Source: Tepidimonas charontis | GTDB lineage: Bacteria > Pseudomonadota > Gammaproteobacteria > Burkholderiales > Burkholderiaceae_C | Assembly: GCF_007556685.1 (NCBI RefSeq) | Contig: NZ_VJON01000023.1 | Coordinates: 1 to 41,697 of the forward strand | Length of the DNA stretch: 41,697 bases | Direction of reading: 5' to 3' | Shown: piece by piece, positions 8,966 to 18,134 of the stretch | Numbering within the stretch: position 1 is the stretch's first letter | Layout of the letters: each line of letters begins with the position of its first letter | Notes under the pieces: model-generated | What the model was told of the DNA's origin: nothing | Seen by the model: the letters and a program-made list of their open reading frames with translations, nothing else | The model's database searches: none | Made by a program: the position numbers and the translations under genes

Positions 8966-10951
8966 TTATCCGGCCAGCAGGCGCGCTTCGGCCAGCGCCA
9001 ACGCCGCCGGCAGACCGAACAGCACCACCGCGTCACCGCCTTGCAACGTCACGTCGTCCGTGGGGTGCAAGCGCTCGCCGTTGGCGCGCCGCACGCTCAT
9101 CACCTGCACGCCCAGCGCTTCGAGTGCCAGTTCGCCCAAGCGGCGGCCCACCGTGGGGCCGGCGCGCGGCAGCACCACGGTGGCCAGGCGTTCGTGCTGT
9201 GCCTCCTCGCTGTCGTCGTCATCGGCGCCATGGAAGTAGCCGCGCAGCAGTTGGTAGCGCGCATCGCGCTGCTGCTGCACCAGGCGCACCACGCGGCGCA
9301 GCGGCACGCCCACCAAGGCCAGCGCGTGGCTGGCCAGCATCAGGCTGGCTTCCAGCGCCTCGGGTACCACTTCGGTGGCGCCCGCGGCTTGCAGGCGGGC
9401 CAGGTCGGCATCATCGACCGTGCGCACCACCACCGGCACGTGCGGCGCCTGTTGCCGCACATGGTGCAACACCTTCAGCGCGCTGGGCGTATCCAGGTAG
9501 GTGATGACGACCGCCGCCGCCCGTGACAAGCCGGCAGCCTTGAGGGCCTGCAAGCGCGCGGCATCGCCAAATACCACCGAATGCCCGGCAGCAGCGGCCT
9601 GCCGCACGCGGTCCGGGTCGAGGTCCAGCGCCATGTAGGGGATGGCCTCGGCGTCGAGCAAGTTGGCCAGATTCTGCCCGCAGCGCCCGTAGCCGCAGAT
9701 GATGACGTGCCCCTGGGTACCGATGGCCTTGCGCGCGATCTGCGTCATCTGCACCGACTGCAGCAGCCAGTCGCTGCCCACCAGGCGCCCGACGATGGCA
9801 TTGCTGTGCTGCACGATCAGCGGCGTCAGCAGCATCGACACCACCATCGACGCCAGCGTCGGGTTGAACAGGGCCGGCGGCACCAGACCGTTCTGGTTGG
9901 CCAGTTGCAACAACACCAGCCCGAATTCGCCGGCCTGCATCAGGTACAAACCAACGCGTAACGACACCCCCAGCGGCGCCCCAAAGGCGCGCGCCACGGC
10001 GGTGATGAGCGCCACCTTGAACAACAGCGACAGCGCCAGCAACAGCAGCACCAGCGGCCAGCGCTCCAGCACCACGCGCCAGTCCAGCATCATGCCGATG
10101 GTGATGAAAAACAAGCCCAGCAAAACGTCATGGAACGGGCGGATGTCGGTCTCCACCTGGTGCTTGTACTCGGTCTCGGCGATCAGCATACCGGCCACGA
10201 ACGCCCCCAACGCCAGCGACAGGCCGGCGTGCTCGGTCAGCCACGCCAGCCCCAGGGTCACCAGCAGCAGGTTCAGCATGAACAGCTCTTGGCTCTTGCG
10301 CCGGGCCACCAGCGTCAGCCACCAGCGCATCAGCCGTTGCCCGCCGGTGAGCAGCAGCGCCAACAGCGCCGCCGCCTTCAGCAGCGCCAGCGCCAGCGAA
10401 GCCATCAGCGTCTCGGGTGGGGCCCCCAGTGCCGGGATCAGCACCAGCAGCGGCACCACGGCCAGATCCTGGAACAACAGGATGCCGATGATGCGCTGGC
10501 CGTGCTCGGACTCCAGCTCCAGCCGGTCGGCCATCAACTTGACCACGATGGCGGTGCTGCTCATGGCCATGACGCCGCCCATGGCCAGCGCCATCTGCCA
10601 GTGCATCTGCCACCATTGCGGCAGCAGCCAGCCCAGCAGCAGCGACGCCAGCGTGGTCAACAGCACCGTCAGACCCACTTGGGCCGCCCCCAGGCCAAAT
10701 ACGTGGCGCTTCATCGCGCGCAGCTTGGGCAGGCTGAACTCCAAGCCGATGGCGAACATCAGAAACACCACCCCGAACTCGGCCAAATAGCGCAAACCCG
10801 CCGAGTTCTGGGCCAGCGCCAGCGCATGCGGGCCAATGAGCACGCCGACGGCCAGATAGCCGATCATCGCGGGCAGATGCAACAGCCGGCACACCACCAC
10901 CCCGAGCACGGCAGCCAGCAAATACAACAAGGCCAAGTCGAGGGCGTTCAT
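8966..10951 (-). CDS. CPA2 family cation/proton antiporter with RCK domain (Kef-like)
   Basis: This 661-residue membrane protein has about 12-13 hydrophobic helices (residues about 1-390) of the Na+/H+ exchanger fold, including [22 protein letters not shown] and [13 protein letters not shown] cytosolic TrkA-N/RCK domain follows, with the nucleotide-binding [10 protein letters not shown], and then a TrkA-C domain (about 575-655). This is the KefB/KefC type of potassium efflux antiporter. The glutathione-gated subtype is not certain, so no symbol is given. The ATG at 10951 begins [12 protein letters not shown] and has only a weak ribosome binding site. It is divergent from kdsD with just 35 bases between start codons, so promoters must overlap coding sequence. 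The stop overlaps the possible upstream start of apt. Confidence 0.93.
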   Translation of the reverse strand: MNALDLALLYLLAAVLGVVVCRLLHLPAMIGYLAVGVLIGPHALALAQNSAGLRYLAEFGVVFLMFAIGLEFSLPKLRAMKRHVFGLGAAQVGLTVLLTTLASLLLGWLLPQWWQMHWQMALAMGGVMAMSSTAIVVKLMADRLELESEHGQRIIGILLFQDLAVVPLLVLIPALGAPPETLMASLALALLKAAALLALLLTGGQRLMRWWLTLVARRKSQELFMLNLLLVTLGLAWLTEHAGLSLALGAFVAGMLIAETEYKHQVETDIRPFHDVLLGLFFITIGMMLDWRVVLERWPLVLLLLALSLLFKVALITAVARAFGAPLGVSLRVGLYLMQAGEFGLVLLQLANQNGLVPPALFNPTLASMVVSMLLTPLIVQHSNAIVGRLVGSDWLLQSVQMTQIARKAIGTQGHVIICGYGRCGQNLANLLDAEAIPYMALDLDPDRVRQAAAAGHSVVFGDAARLQALKAAGLSRAAAVVITYLDTPSALKVLHHVRQQAPHVPVVVRTVDDADLARLQAAGATEVVPEALEASLMLASHALALVGVPLRRVVRLVQQQRDARYQLLRGYFHGADDDDSEEAQHERLATVVLPRAGPTVGRRLGELALEALGVQVMSVRRANGERLHPTDDVTLQGGDAVVLFGLPAALALAEARLLAG

Positions 10952-10986
10952 AGCCGCGATCTTACGGTGCCCGTCAGACACGGATA

Positions 10987-12120
10987 ATGCAGCCTATGCC
11001 GCAGCCACACGTTCCCACCGAAGCGCACAGCGCTGCCGCCGCGACCCCGGCCAGCGCCGCGCCCACGCCTGCCCCCGCCGCGGCCACGAACATACCCGCT
11101 CCCAACGCAGCGGGCCTTGCCGCACCGTTGCACACGGCGGCTGACGACGACGACGCGCTGCTGGCCCATGGTCGGCAAGCGCTGGCCATCGAAATCGAGG
11201 GCCTGCAGGCGCTGGCGGCACGGCTGGATGGGCGCTTTGCGCGCGCGGTGCGCACGCTGCTGCACTGCCGCGGGCGGGTGGTGGTCACCGGCATGGGCAA
11301 AAGCGGCCACGTGGGGCGCAAAATCGCCGCTACCTTGGCCTCCACCGGCACGCCGGCGCTGTTCATGCATCCGGCCGAAGCCAGCCACGGGGACTTAGGC
11401 ATGATCACCCCGAGTGACGCCGTGCTGGCGATCAGCAATTCCGGCGAAAGCGACGAGCTGACCGCCATCGTGCCGCTGATCAAGCGCATGGGCGTGCCGC
11501 TGGTGGCGATGACTGGGCGCACCGACTCCACGCTGGCGCGCCACGCCGACATCGTGCTCGATACCGCCGTGGCGCGCGAGGCCTGCCCGCTCAATCTGGC
11601 CCCCACCGCCAGCACCACCGCGCAGCTGGCCATGGGGGATGCGCTGGCCGTGGCGCTGCTGAGCGCGCGCGGCTTTCAGCCGGACGACTTCGCGCGCTCG
11701 CACCCCGGCGGGGCGCTCGGGCGGCGCTTGCTGACGCTGGTGCGCGACGTCATGCGGCCGCTGGCGGCCACGCCGCGTGTGCCGCCACACGCCACGTTGA
11801 CCGAGGTGATGCGCGAGATGAGCGCCAAGGGGCTGGGGGCGACCGCCGTGGTCAACGCCGCCGGGCGGCCGATCGGCATCTTTACCGATGGCGATCTGCG
11901 CCGCCTCATCGAGCGCCACGTCGGCGAGGATTTACGCTGCCTGACCGCCCAAGCCATCATGCACCCCGACCCACGCACGGTGCGCCCGGGTATGCTGGCG
12001 GTGGAGGCGGCCGCCCTGATGGAGCAGCACCGTATCACCAGCGTGCTGGTGGTGGACGACGACGGCGGTTTGGTGGGCGCGCTGAACCACCACGACCTGA
12101 TGCGCGCGAAGGTGATTTGA
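10987..12120 (+). CDS. kdsD: Arabinose-5-phosphate isomerase (KpsF/GutQ family)
   Basis: This enzyme converts ribulose 5-phosphate to arabinose 5-phosphate, the first step toward Kdo of lipid A/LPS. The 377-residue protein has an SIS domain (about 80-235; VVVTGMGKSGHVGRKIA and ISNSGESDEL are the sugar-phosphate motifs) and two CBS domains (about 250-375). It has an unusual N-terminal extension of about 50 Ala/Pro residues before the conserved core. The ATG at 10987 is the first start, and a TTG at 11128 would give a protein of normal length. The gene heads a tight kdsD-kdsC-lptC operon: its TGA shares a base with the kdsC ATG. Confidence 0.95.
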   Translation: MQPMPQPHVPTEAHSAAAATPASAAPTPAPAAATNIPAPNAAGLAAPLHTAADDDDALLAHGRQALAIEIEGLQALAARLDGRFARAVRTLLHCRGRVVVTGMGKSGHVGRKIAATLASTGTPALFMHPAEASHGDLGMITPSDAVLAISNSGESDELTAIVPLIKRMGVPLVAMTGRTDSTLARHADIVLDTAVAREACPLNLAPTASTTAQLAMGDALAVALLSARGFQPDDFARSHPGGALGRRLLTLVRDVMRPLAATPRVPPHATLTEVMREMSAKGLGATAVVNAAGRPIGIFTDGDLRRLIERHVGEDLRCLTAQAIMHPDPRTVRPGMLAVEAAALMEQHRITSVLVVDDDGGLVGALNHHDLMRAKVI

Positions 12121-12668
12121 TGACGCCCGCCCTGAACTTCGCCCCCGAGGTGCTGCTGCGCGCGCAAGACGTGCGGGTGGCGTTTTTCGATATCGACGGG
12201 GTGCTGACCGATGGTGGCCTGTACTACGGCCCCGAGGGTGAGCAGCTCAAACGCTTTCATACCCTGGACGGGCACGGACTGAAATTGCTGCTGCGCGCGG
12301 GCATCGAGCCGGTGGTCATCACCGGGCGCGACTCGGCCGCACTGCGGCAGCGCCTGCATGCCTTGGGCGTGCGCCATGCGCGTTTTGGCACCGAGGCCAA
12401 GCGCGCCGCGGCACAGGCGCTGCTGCAAACGCTCGGCCTGGACTGGTCGCAGGCGGCGGCCATCGGCGACGATTGGCCCGACTTGCCGGTGCTGCGTCGC
12501 TGTGCACTGGCTGCAGCGCCGCCCACCGCGCACATCGAGGTGCGCGCGCACGCGCACTACATTACGCACGCGCTGCCCGGGGCCGGCGCGGCACGGGAGT
12601 TTTGCGACCTGCTGTTGGTGGCCAGCGGCCACTACCGGCCTTTGCTGCAGGAGGCTCTGGACGCATGA
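12120..12668 (+). CDS. kdsC: Kdo-8-phosphate phosphatase (HAD family)
   Basis: KdsC removes the phosphate from Kdo 8-phosphate in the cytosol. The 182-residue protein is a short HAD phosphatase without a large cap. FFDIDGVLTDG carries the two catalytic aspartates, VITGR is motif II, a Lys lies in the FGTEAKRAAA region, and IGDDWPDLPVL is motif IV. The ATG at 12120 shares its A with the kdsD stop (TGATG). A TTG one codon upstream is possible but less likely. The stop overlaps the lptC start by ATGA, so the three genes are translationally coupled. Confidence 0.96.
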   Translation: MTPALNFAPEVLLRAQDVRVAFFDIDGVLTDGGLYYGPEGEQLKRFHTLDGHGLKLLLRAGIEPVVITGRDSAALRQRLHALGVRHARFGTEAKRAAAQALLQTLGLDWSQAAAIGDDWPDLPVLRRCALAAAPPTAHIEVRAHAHYITHALPGAGAAREFCDLLLVASGHYRPLLQEALDA

Positions 12669-13336
12669 AGGTGGCCCGCCCCGACCTAGGCGCCCGCCTG
12701 CGGCGCTTGTGGGACCAGGCGTCGCTGTATTTGCCCGTGTTGCTGATGGGGGCACTGGCGCTGGGCAGTTATGCAATCGTCCAGCGCACCCCCATGCCAG
12801 CGGCGCCGACGCCACAGCCGCCGCTGACCCAAGGCCAGCCCGACACCCGGCTGCAACACTTCGAATGGCACCGCTACCGCGCCGACGGTACGCGGGAGCT
12901 GACGCTGCGGGGACGCCAACTGGACCATTTCCCGGCCAGCCGCGACACTCGCGTGCTCGACGCCTATTTGCTGCGGCGCGATGCGTCCAGCGGCGTGCAA
13001 ACCGAGGCATGGGCCCGCACACTGCACACCGACGACGACCGCCGCACCTACCGGCTGGACGGCGCGGTGCGTGTGGTGCGGCAGACTTCGGCGCCCGGCT
13101 CGAGCGCATCGCGCGGCGCACACGAAAAAGCCACGCCGCGCCTGACCTTCGAGGGTGAGACGCTGACGTGGCTGACGCAAGAGCGGCTGCTGCGGTCGGA
13201 TCAGCCGGTGCGCATCACACGCGGGGCCGACACACTGCTCGGCAACCAGTTGCGCTACGACGAAGCGCGCGGAACACTGGATTTGCAAGGACAGGTGCGC
13301 GCCACGCTCGTGGCACGCCGCACCGCCGATCAGTAG
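12665..13336 (+). CDS. lptC: LPS export protein LptC
   Basis: LptC is the single-pass inner-membrane part of the Lpt bridge that carries LPS from LptBFG to LptA. The 223-residue protein has one N-terminal helix (SLYLPVLLMGALALGSYAI, about 20-38) and a periplasmic beta-jellyroll (about 60-215; features such as RLTFEGETLTWLTQERLL). It is coupled to kdsC by an ATGA overlap. In related genomes lptA and lptB normally follow, but here the next gene is on the opposite strand, and the lptC stop overlaps the 3' end of that gene by 7 bases. Confidence 0.88.
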   Translation: MKVARPDLGARLRRLWDQASLYLPVLLMGALALGSYAIVQRTPMPAAPTPQPPLTQGQPDTRLQHFEWHRYRADGTRELTLRGRQLDHFPASRDTRVLDAYLLRRDASSGVQTEAWARTLHTDDDRRTYRLDGAVRVVRQTSAPGSSASRGAHEKATPRLTFEGETLTWLTQERLLRSDQPVRITRGADTLLGNQLRYDEARGTLDLQGQVRATLVARRTADQ

Positions 13337-13698
13337 CTGTCGCGGCGGCGACCCGCGCCATAGGGGCTGCGGAATTGGCCTTCGCCGCCACCGAAGCCGC
13401 CGCCATCGCGACGGCCGCTGCCAAACCCACCGCTGCGCGGCGGCCGCGGCTCCATCGGGCGCGCCTCGTTGACGACCAGATTACGCCCGCCCATCGACTG
13501 CCCATTGAGGCCGGAAATGGCTGCCTGGGCCTCGGCGTCGCTGCCCATTTCGACGAAACCAAAGCCTTTGGAGCGGCCGGTATCGCGCTCCATCATCACC
13601 TTGGCACTGGCCACCTGACCATAGGCGCTGAAAGCTTGCTCGAGATCGCCATCACGCACCGAATACGGCAGATTGCCGACGTACAACTTGTTGCCCAT
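13330..13698 (-). CDS. RRM-type glycine-rich RNA-binding protein
   Basis: This 122-residue protein has one RNA recognition motif (about 1-80), with RNP2 (LYVGNL) near the start and RNP1 (KGFGFVEM) near residue 43, followed by a Gly/Arg-rich tail. Such proteins are common in cyanobacteria and Burkholderiales, bind single-stranded RNA, and are often cold-inducible. The ATG at 13698 has CAGGAG upstream and was preferred to in-frame upstream codons because RNP2 lies only a few residues in. Its last 7 bases overlap lptC tail to tail. A 5' leader of about 100 bases containing a perfect hairpin is proposed. Confidence 0.93.
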   Translation of the reverse strand: MGNKLYVGNLPYSVRDGDLEQAFSAYGQVASAKVMMERDTGRSKGFGFVEMGSDAEAQAAISGLNGQSMGGRNLVVNEARPMEPRPPRSGGFGSGRRDGGGFGGGEGQFRSPYGAGRRRDSY

Positions 13699-13802
13699 CT
13701 GGGACTCCTGAAAACACACGAAACAACGAAACAAGGGACGGAGCCCCGACGGCACACAAGTCAACCAACTGCAGCACGCGAAACCAACCGGTCACCTCAC
13801 GC

Positions 13803-13821
13803 CAGATGTCGCGGACATCTG
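13803..13821. repeat. Perfect 8-bp hairpin between the FNT gene and the RRM gene
   Basis: CAGATGTC, a 3-base loop and GACATCTG form a perfect stem-loop, 100 bases past the FNT stop and 105 bases before the RRM start. Just upstream of it on the minus strand, 13836-13831 reads CATAAT, a fair -10 box. If transcription starts there, the hairpin would sit at the beginning of the RRM leader. It could instead be a transcription factor site or the end of the FNT transcript. No T-run follows. Confidence 0.5.
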
Positions 13822-13920
13822 ACTGCGCCCATTATGCGCGCTTTCTCACCGTTGTGGGTAGCGACGTCGACGAAAGGCAGCCATGCCTGCACAACTTTGC
13901 GCCAAAACAACACTCGGGGG

Positions 13921-14769
13921 TCAGGGATGCGGCGGCGCAGCGTCGGCGGACGGCGCCGCGCCGCCCAGGCCGCGCCGGTAGATCAGGTGGTAGGTCAACC
14001 CCACGAATACACTTCCGCCGACCAAGTTGCCGGCAATCACCGGCACCAGGTTGGCCAACATGCCGCTCACCGTCACCGGCGCGCCCACCGCGGACTCCGC
14101 CTGCACCCACATCGCCAAGGGGAAGAAAAACATGTTGGCGATGCTGTGCTCGAAACCCGCCGCCACGAACGTGGCAATGGACGGCACGATCGCCACCGCC
14201 TTGTCTACCACGCTGCGGCCGGCCATCGCCATCCACACCGCCAAACAAACCAACACGTTGCACAGCACGCCGCGGAAAAACGCCTGCGTCCACGACAGCT
14301 CCTGTTTGGCCTGAGCGATTTGCACCACGCGCGCGCCCAGGGCGCCGCCGTGCAGCTCGGTCTGGCCGCTGAGGTGGATCAGCAGCGCCATCCCAGCGGC
14401 ACCGGCGAAGTTGGCCATGCACACCAAGAGCCAGTTGCGCAGCACTGCGCGCGTGCCGATCAGCCCCTCTGCCCAGGCCATCGCGAGCAGGTTGTTGCCG
14501 GTGAACAGCTCGGCGCCAGCCACCACCACCATCAACAACCCCACGGAAAACACCAACCCGCCCAACCATTGGGAGGCGGCCCAGCCCAGGCTGGCGTCGG
14601 CCTTGACGATGAGGAAAGCAAAGCCGCCCAGCGCAATGAAGGCCCCCGCCAAAACCCCCAGCATCAGCAAGGGCAACGTGGCCATGTTGGCCTTGGCCAC
14701 CCCCACCGTTTCGATCCGGCGCGCGACTTCGCGCGGTGCGTAGGCATCGAACCCCAACAACTCGGACAT
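13921..14769 (-). CDS. Formate/nitrite transporter family channel (FocA/NirC-like)
   Basis: This 282-residue integral membrane protein has six hydrophobic helices and the family signatures GAELFTGNN and FEHSIANMFF, whose His gates the pore in FocA. FNT proteins form pentameric channels for formate, nitrite or hydrosulfide. The ion cannot be decided here. The ATG at 14769 (MSELLGFDAYAP) was chosen because GGGGAG lies 9 bases before it. An ATG at 14778 and a GTG at 14799 also stand in frame. The gene is divergent from metX, and its promoter must overlap that of the metX riboswitch transcript. The location beside sulfur genes would allow a role in sulfide or nitrite movement, but this is speculation. 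Confidence 0.92.
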   Translation of the reverse strand: MSELLGFDAYAPREVARRIETVGVAKANMATLPLLMLGVLAGAFIALGGFAFLIVKADASLGWAASQWLGGLVFSVGLLMVVVAGAELFTGNNLLAMAWAEGLIGTRAVLRNWLLVCMANFAGAAGMALLIHLSGQTELHGGALGARVVQIAQAKQELSWTQAFFRGVLCNVLVCLAVWMAMAGRSVVDKAVAIVPSIATFVAAGFEHSIANMFFFPLAMWVQAESAVGAPVTVSGMLANLVPVIAGNLVGGSVFVGLTYHLIYRRGLGGAAPSADAAPPHP

Positions 14770-14805
14770 CTGGCACATCTCCCCGGGCGTGGTGCCCACT
14801 GCCGT

Positions 14806-14811
14806 TATACT
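14806..14811 (+). promoter_or_regulatory. -10 box of the metX transcript
   Basis: TATACT matches the sigma-70 -10 consensus at five of six bases and would start transcription near 14818, exactly at the 5' end of the SAM-II aptamer. No good -35 box is seen at the expected distance. Confidence 0.55.
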
Positions 14812-14817
14812 GCAGAC

Positions 14818-14869
14818 AGCGCCGATTTGGGTCCCGCTTGCGGGCGCGTAACAAATACCGCTAAAGAGG
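14818..14869 (+). promoter_or_regulatory. SAM-II riboswitch upstream of metX
   Basis: The sequence has the order of conserved blocks of the SAM-II (SAM-alpha) aptamer: GCGCC, GATTT, GCTTGC, GGCGCG, ACAAAT, and GCTAAAGAGG. P1 pairs GCGCC (14819-14823) with GGCGC (14843-14847). The pseudoknot pairs CCGCTT (14834-14839) with AAGAGG (14864-14869), with one internal mismatch. The 3' strand of the pseudoknot is itself a purine-rich ribosome binding sequence, so SAM binding would hide it and reduce translation. This follows from recalled SAM-II structures. I could not run a covariance search. SAM-II is known mainly upstream of metA/metX-type genes, which fits. Confidence 0.88.
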
Positions 14870-14936
14870 AAGGGCCACCACCGTGCGGCGGGCCCGCAGG
14901 CATCCCTCGATCACGGCGCACTGGAAGGACACCTCC

Positions 14937-16127
14937 GTGATCGTCGCACCTCAACGCTTGTCATTCACCGAGCCGCTGCCGCTGCAAGGCGGCGCGCAAC
15001 TGCCGGCCTACGAACTGGTCTACGAAACCTACGGCACGCTGTCGCCCGCGCGCGACAACGCGGTGTTAATCTGCCACGCCCTCAATGCCTCGCATCACGT
15101 GGCGGGCCACTATACCGACGCACACGGCCAGCCACTGCCCAAGAGCGAGGGCTGGTGGCACAACATGGTCGGCCCGGGCAAGCCGGTGGACACGAACCGT
15201 TTTTTCGTCATCGGCGTCAACAACATCGGCTCGTGCTTCGGCTCCACCGGCCCCACCCACCTCAACCCCGCTACCGGTCAGCCCTGGGGGGCGGATTTTC
15301 CGGTGGTCACGGTGGAGGATTGGGTCAACGCCCAGGCGCGGCTACTGGATGCGCTGGGCATCGAGCGGCTGGCCGCGGTGATGGGCGGCAGTTTGGGTGG
15401 CATGCAGGCGCTGTCGTGGACGCTGCAATACCCGCAGCGCGTGCGGCACGCCGTCATCATCGCCAGCGCCCCGAACCTGACCGCCGAAAACATCGCCTTC
15501 AACGAGGTGGCGCGGCGCGCCATCGTCACCGACCCCGACTTCCACGGCGGCGACTACCTGCGGCACGGCACCAAGCCGCGGCGTGGCTTGCGCATCGCCC
15601 GCATGATCGGCCACATCACCTATTTGAGCGACGACGTCATGAACGAAAAATTCGGCCGCCGCCTGCGCCCATTGGTGGAGGCGATGCGCGACGGCGATGT
15701 CGAGACCGCCGAGCGGCTGGCGTACCGCTACACCACGCAGGAGGTGGAGTTCGAAATTGAGAGCTACCTGCGCTACCAGGGTGACAAGTTCAGCGAATAT
15801 TTCGACGCCAACACCTATTTGCTGATCACGCGCGCGCTGGACTACTTCGACCCCGCCCGCGCCTACGACGGCGACCTGAGTGCGGCACTGGCGCGCGCAC
15901 GAGCCGACTTCTTGTTGGTGTCGTTTAGCACCGACTGGCGTTTTTCGCCGGCACGCAGCCGCGAAATCGTCAAAGCATTACTGGACAACCGGCGCTGCGT
16001 CAGCTACTGCGAAATCGACGCCCCGCACGGGCACGACGCCTTTTTGCTCGACGACGCACGCTATCACGCCGCCGTGCGCGCGTACTTCCAGCACCGTGTA
16101 GCGGCAGCCTGCCGCGCCCAGGAGTGA
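14937..16127 (+). CDS. metX: Homoserine O-acyltransferase MetX
   Basis: MetX acylates homoserine, with acetyl- or succinyl-CoA, in methionine biosynthesis. The product accepts sulfide made by the cys operon further along. The 396-residue alpha/beta-hydrolase contains [10 protein letters not shown] (nucleophile elbow), an Asp near the C-terminal FLLVSF region and the catalytic His in [11 protein letters not shown]. The GTG at 14937 (IVAPQRLSF follows) has AAGGA at 7-base spacing and fits the start of relatives. An in-frame GTG at 14883 would add 18 residues and lies immediately behind the SAM-II pseudoknot, which normally controls the nearest start, so the true start is open. metW follows after 4 bases. 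Acyl donor preference cannot be read from sequence. Confidence 0.95.
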   Translation: MIVAPQRLSFTEPLPLQGGAQLPAYELVYETYGTLSPARDNAVLICHALNASHHVAGHYTDAHGQPLPKSEGWWHNMVGPGKPVDTNRFFVIGVNNIGSCFGSTGPTHLNPATGQPWGADFPVVTVEDWVNAQARLLDALGIERLAAVMGGSLGGMQALSWTLQYPQRVRHAVIIASAPNLTAENIAFNEVARRAIVTDPDFHGGDYLRHGTKPRRGLRIARMIGHITYLSDDVMNEKFGRRLRPLVEAMRDGDVETAERLAYRYTTQEVEFEIESYLRYQGDKFSEYFDANTYLLITRALDYFDPARAYDGDLSAALARARADFLLVSFSTDWRFSPARSREIVKALLDNRRCVSYCEIDAPHGHDAFLLDDARYHAAVRAYFQHRVAAACRAQE

Positions 16128-16131
16128 AGCC

Positions 16132-16716
16132 ATGAGCGACCGTTTGACCCAGGAACTGATCGCCCAGTGGGTGCCGCGCGGCGCGCGGGTGCTCGACCTC
16201 GGCTGTGGTGACGGCGCACTGCTGGCGTATCTGCGCCAGGCGCGCGGCTGCAGTGGCTACGGTATCGAGATCGATGACGCCCAGGTGCTGGCCTGTTTGC
16301 AGCGCGGCCTGGACGTACTGCAGCTCAACTTGGAGCAGGGGCTGGCCATCTTTGCCGACGACAGCTTCGACGTGGTGCTACAAATCGACACGCTGCAGCA
16401 CCTGCGCAATGCCGAGACCATGCTGCGCGAGACCGCGCGCGTGGGCCGCAGCGCCATCGTCGCCTTTCCGAACTTTGCCCACTGGCCCAACCGGCTGCGC
16501 GTGCTCGCCGGCCGTATGCCGGTGACCAAGCGCCTGCCCTACCAGTGGTACGACACGCCCAACATCCGCGTGGGCACTTTTGCTGACTTCGAAGTACTGG
16601 CGCGGCGTCTGGGCCTGCACATCGAAGACGCCTTCGGGCTGGAGGAAGGCCGCGTGGTGCGCACCTTCCCCAATTTGCTGGCCAGCACCGCGGTGTTCAA
16701 GCTGGCCAAGCGCTGA
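16132..16716 (+). CDS. metW: Methionine biosynthesis protein MetW
   Basis: This 194-residue protein has the fold of a SAM-dependent methyltransferase. VLDLGCGDGALL is motif I, with acidic residues at GIEIDD and FDVVLQIDTLQH further on. MetW is found beside metX across proteobacteria and is needed with it for homoserine acylation in some species. Its exact biochemical role is not settled. The ATG at 16132 lies 4 bases after the metX stop with AGGAG overlapping that stop, so the genes are coupled and both fall under the SAM-II riboswitch. It converges on the aminotransferase gene with 20 bases between stops. Confidence 0.95.
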   Translation: MSDRLTQELIAQWVPRGARVLDLGCGDGALLAYLRQARGCSGYGIEIDDAQVLACLQRGLDVLQLNLEQGLAIFADDSFDVVLQIDTLQHLRNAETMLRETARVGRSAIVAFPNFAHWPNRLRVLAGRMPVTKRLPYQWYDTPNIRVGTFADFEVLARRLGLHIEDAFGLEEGRVVRTFPNLLASTAVFKLAKR

Positions 16717-16736
16717 TGCCGGCCGGCGCACATCCT

Positions 16737-18134
16737 TCACGTCAGCTCGCGCAGCGTCTGGCCCAAGGCGTCGCACAGGTCATCGATCTGCGCTTCGGTG
16801 CTGATGAAGGGCGGGGCCAATTGCACGGTATCGCCACCGTAGCGCACGTAAAAGCCCTTGGCCCACATGCGCATGGCCACCTCGAACGGGCGCTTGAGCG
16901 GCTCGCCGGGCACGGGCGCCAGGGTCAGCCCTGCGGCCAATCCGTAGTTGCGAATATCCGTCACGTGCGGCGACGCCCCGCGCAGCGCATGCACCTTGGC
17001 TTCGAACACCGGCGCGAGGGCGCGCACACGCGCCAACGCCTCGTCGTGCTGCAGCAGATGCAATGCCGCCAGGCCCGCCGCACAGGCCACCGGGTGGGCC
17101 GAGTAGGTATAGCCGTGCGGCAACTCCAGCGCGTACTCGGGCCCGCCCGCGGCCATGAAGGTGTCGTAGATGTCTTGCCGCACCACCACGCCACCCAGCG
17201 GCTGCACGCCGTTGGTCACCTGCTTGGCAAAATTGAGCACGTCGGGCACGACGCCGAAGGCCTCGGCTGCGGTCCAGGCGCCGCAGCGGCCAAAGCCGGT
17301 GATGACCTCGTCGAAGATGAGCAGGATGTCGTGCTGGGTACAGATGTCGCGCAGCCGCTGCAGATAGCCCACCGGCGGCACCACCACGCCGGCCGAACCG
17401 GAAAACGGCTCGACGATCACCGCGGCGATGGTGGAGGCGTCGTGCAGGGCGATGAGGTCGAGCAGTTGCTCGGCCAGGGTCTGGGCATACGGCGCATCGG
17501 CCGGGGGCTGGCCACGGTAGAAGCTGCCCGCCGGCGGCTGGGTGTGTGGCAGGTGGTCGGCCTCCACCGCTTGCCCGAACAGCTTGCGGTTACCGACGAT
17601 GCCACCCACCGAAATGCCGCCGAAGTTGACCCCGTGGTAACCCTTGACGCGGCCGATGAAGCGCGTCTTGCTGGCTTGCCCGCGCGCGCGCCAATAGGCC
17701 CTCGCGATTTTGAGCGCGGTATCCGCCGCTTCGGACCCCGAGCCAGTGAAAAAGACGCGGTTGAGGCCCGCCGGCATGCGCTCGACGATGCGATTGGCCA
17801 GTTCGAACGACAACGGATGACCAAACTGAAAGGCGGGGGCGTAGTCCAGTGTGGCGACCTGACGCTGGACAGCCTGGACGATTTCGCGCCGCCCGTGCCC
17901 CAGCCCCGTGCACCACAGGCCCGACAAGCCATCGAAGACCCGGCGGCCGTCGGCGTCGATCAGATACGCCCCGTCGGCCGCCACCACCCAGCGCGGGTCG
18001 GCCTTGAACTGACGGTTGCCGGTAAAGGGCATCCAGTGCGCAGCCATCCAATCCGCACCGCCGGGGCGTAATTCGGCACTGGTGGGCACGGCAAAGGCAG
18101 CGCGGAGCGTTTCGGGGCGATCGGACAAATCCAT
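16737..18134 (-). CDS. Class III aminotransferase (beta-alanine/omega-amino acid:pyruvate type)
   Basis: This 465-residue PLP enzyme of the cytosol has GSGSEAADTALKIAR (phosphate-binding region), LLIFDEVITGFGR with the Asp that contacts the PLP ring nitrogen, and NFAKQVTNGVQPLGG with the Schiff-base Lys. The N-terminal WMPFTGNRQF segment is typical of beta-alanine:pyruvate transaminases, whose members use pyruvate as acceptor. Related enzymes act on taurine or polyamines, so the substrate is a family-level call. The ATG at 18134 was chosen. A GTG at 18149 is in frame, and neither has a clear ribosome binding site. A CATAAT box at 18174-18169 on this strand is a likely -10 element. The gene is divergent from the CbiX-like gene, whose start lies 46 bases away. 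Confidence 0.85.
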   Translation of the reverse strand: MDLSDRPETLRAAFAVPTSAELRPGGADWMAAHWMPFTGNRQFKADPRWVVAADGAYLIDADGRRVFDGLSGLWCTGLGHGRREIVQAVQRQVATLDYAPAFQFGHPLSFELANRIVERMPAGLNRVFFTGSGSEAADTALKIARAYWRARGQASKTRFIGRVKGYHGVNFGGISVGGIVGNRKLFGQAVEADHLPHTQPPAGSFYRGQPPADAPYAQTLAEQLLDLIALHDASTIAAVIVEPFSGSAGVVVPPVGYLQRLRDICTQHDILLIFDEVITGFGRCGAWTAAEAFGVVPDVLNFAKQVTNGVQPLGGVVVRQDIYDTFMAAGGPEYALELPHGYTYSAHPVACAAGLAALHLLQHDEALARVRALAPVFEAKVHALRGASPHVTDIRNYGLAAGLTLAPVPGEPLKRPFEVAMRMWAKGFYVRYGGDTVQLAPPFISTEAQIDDLCDALGQTLRELT

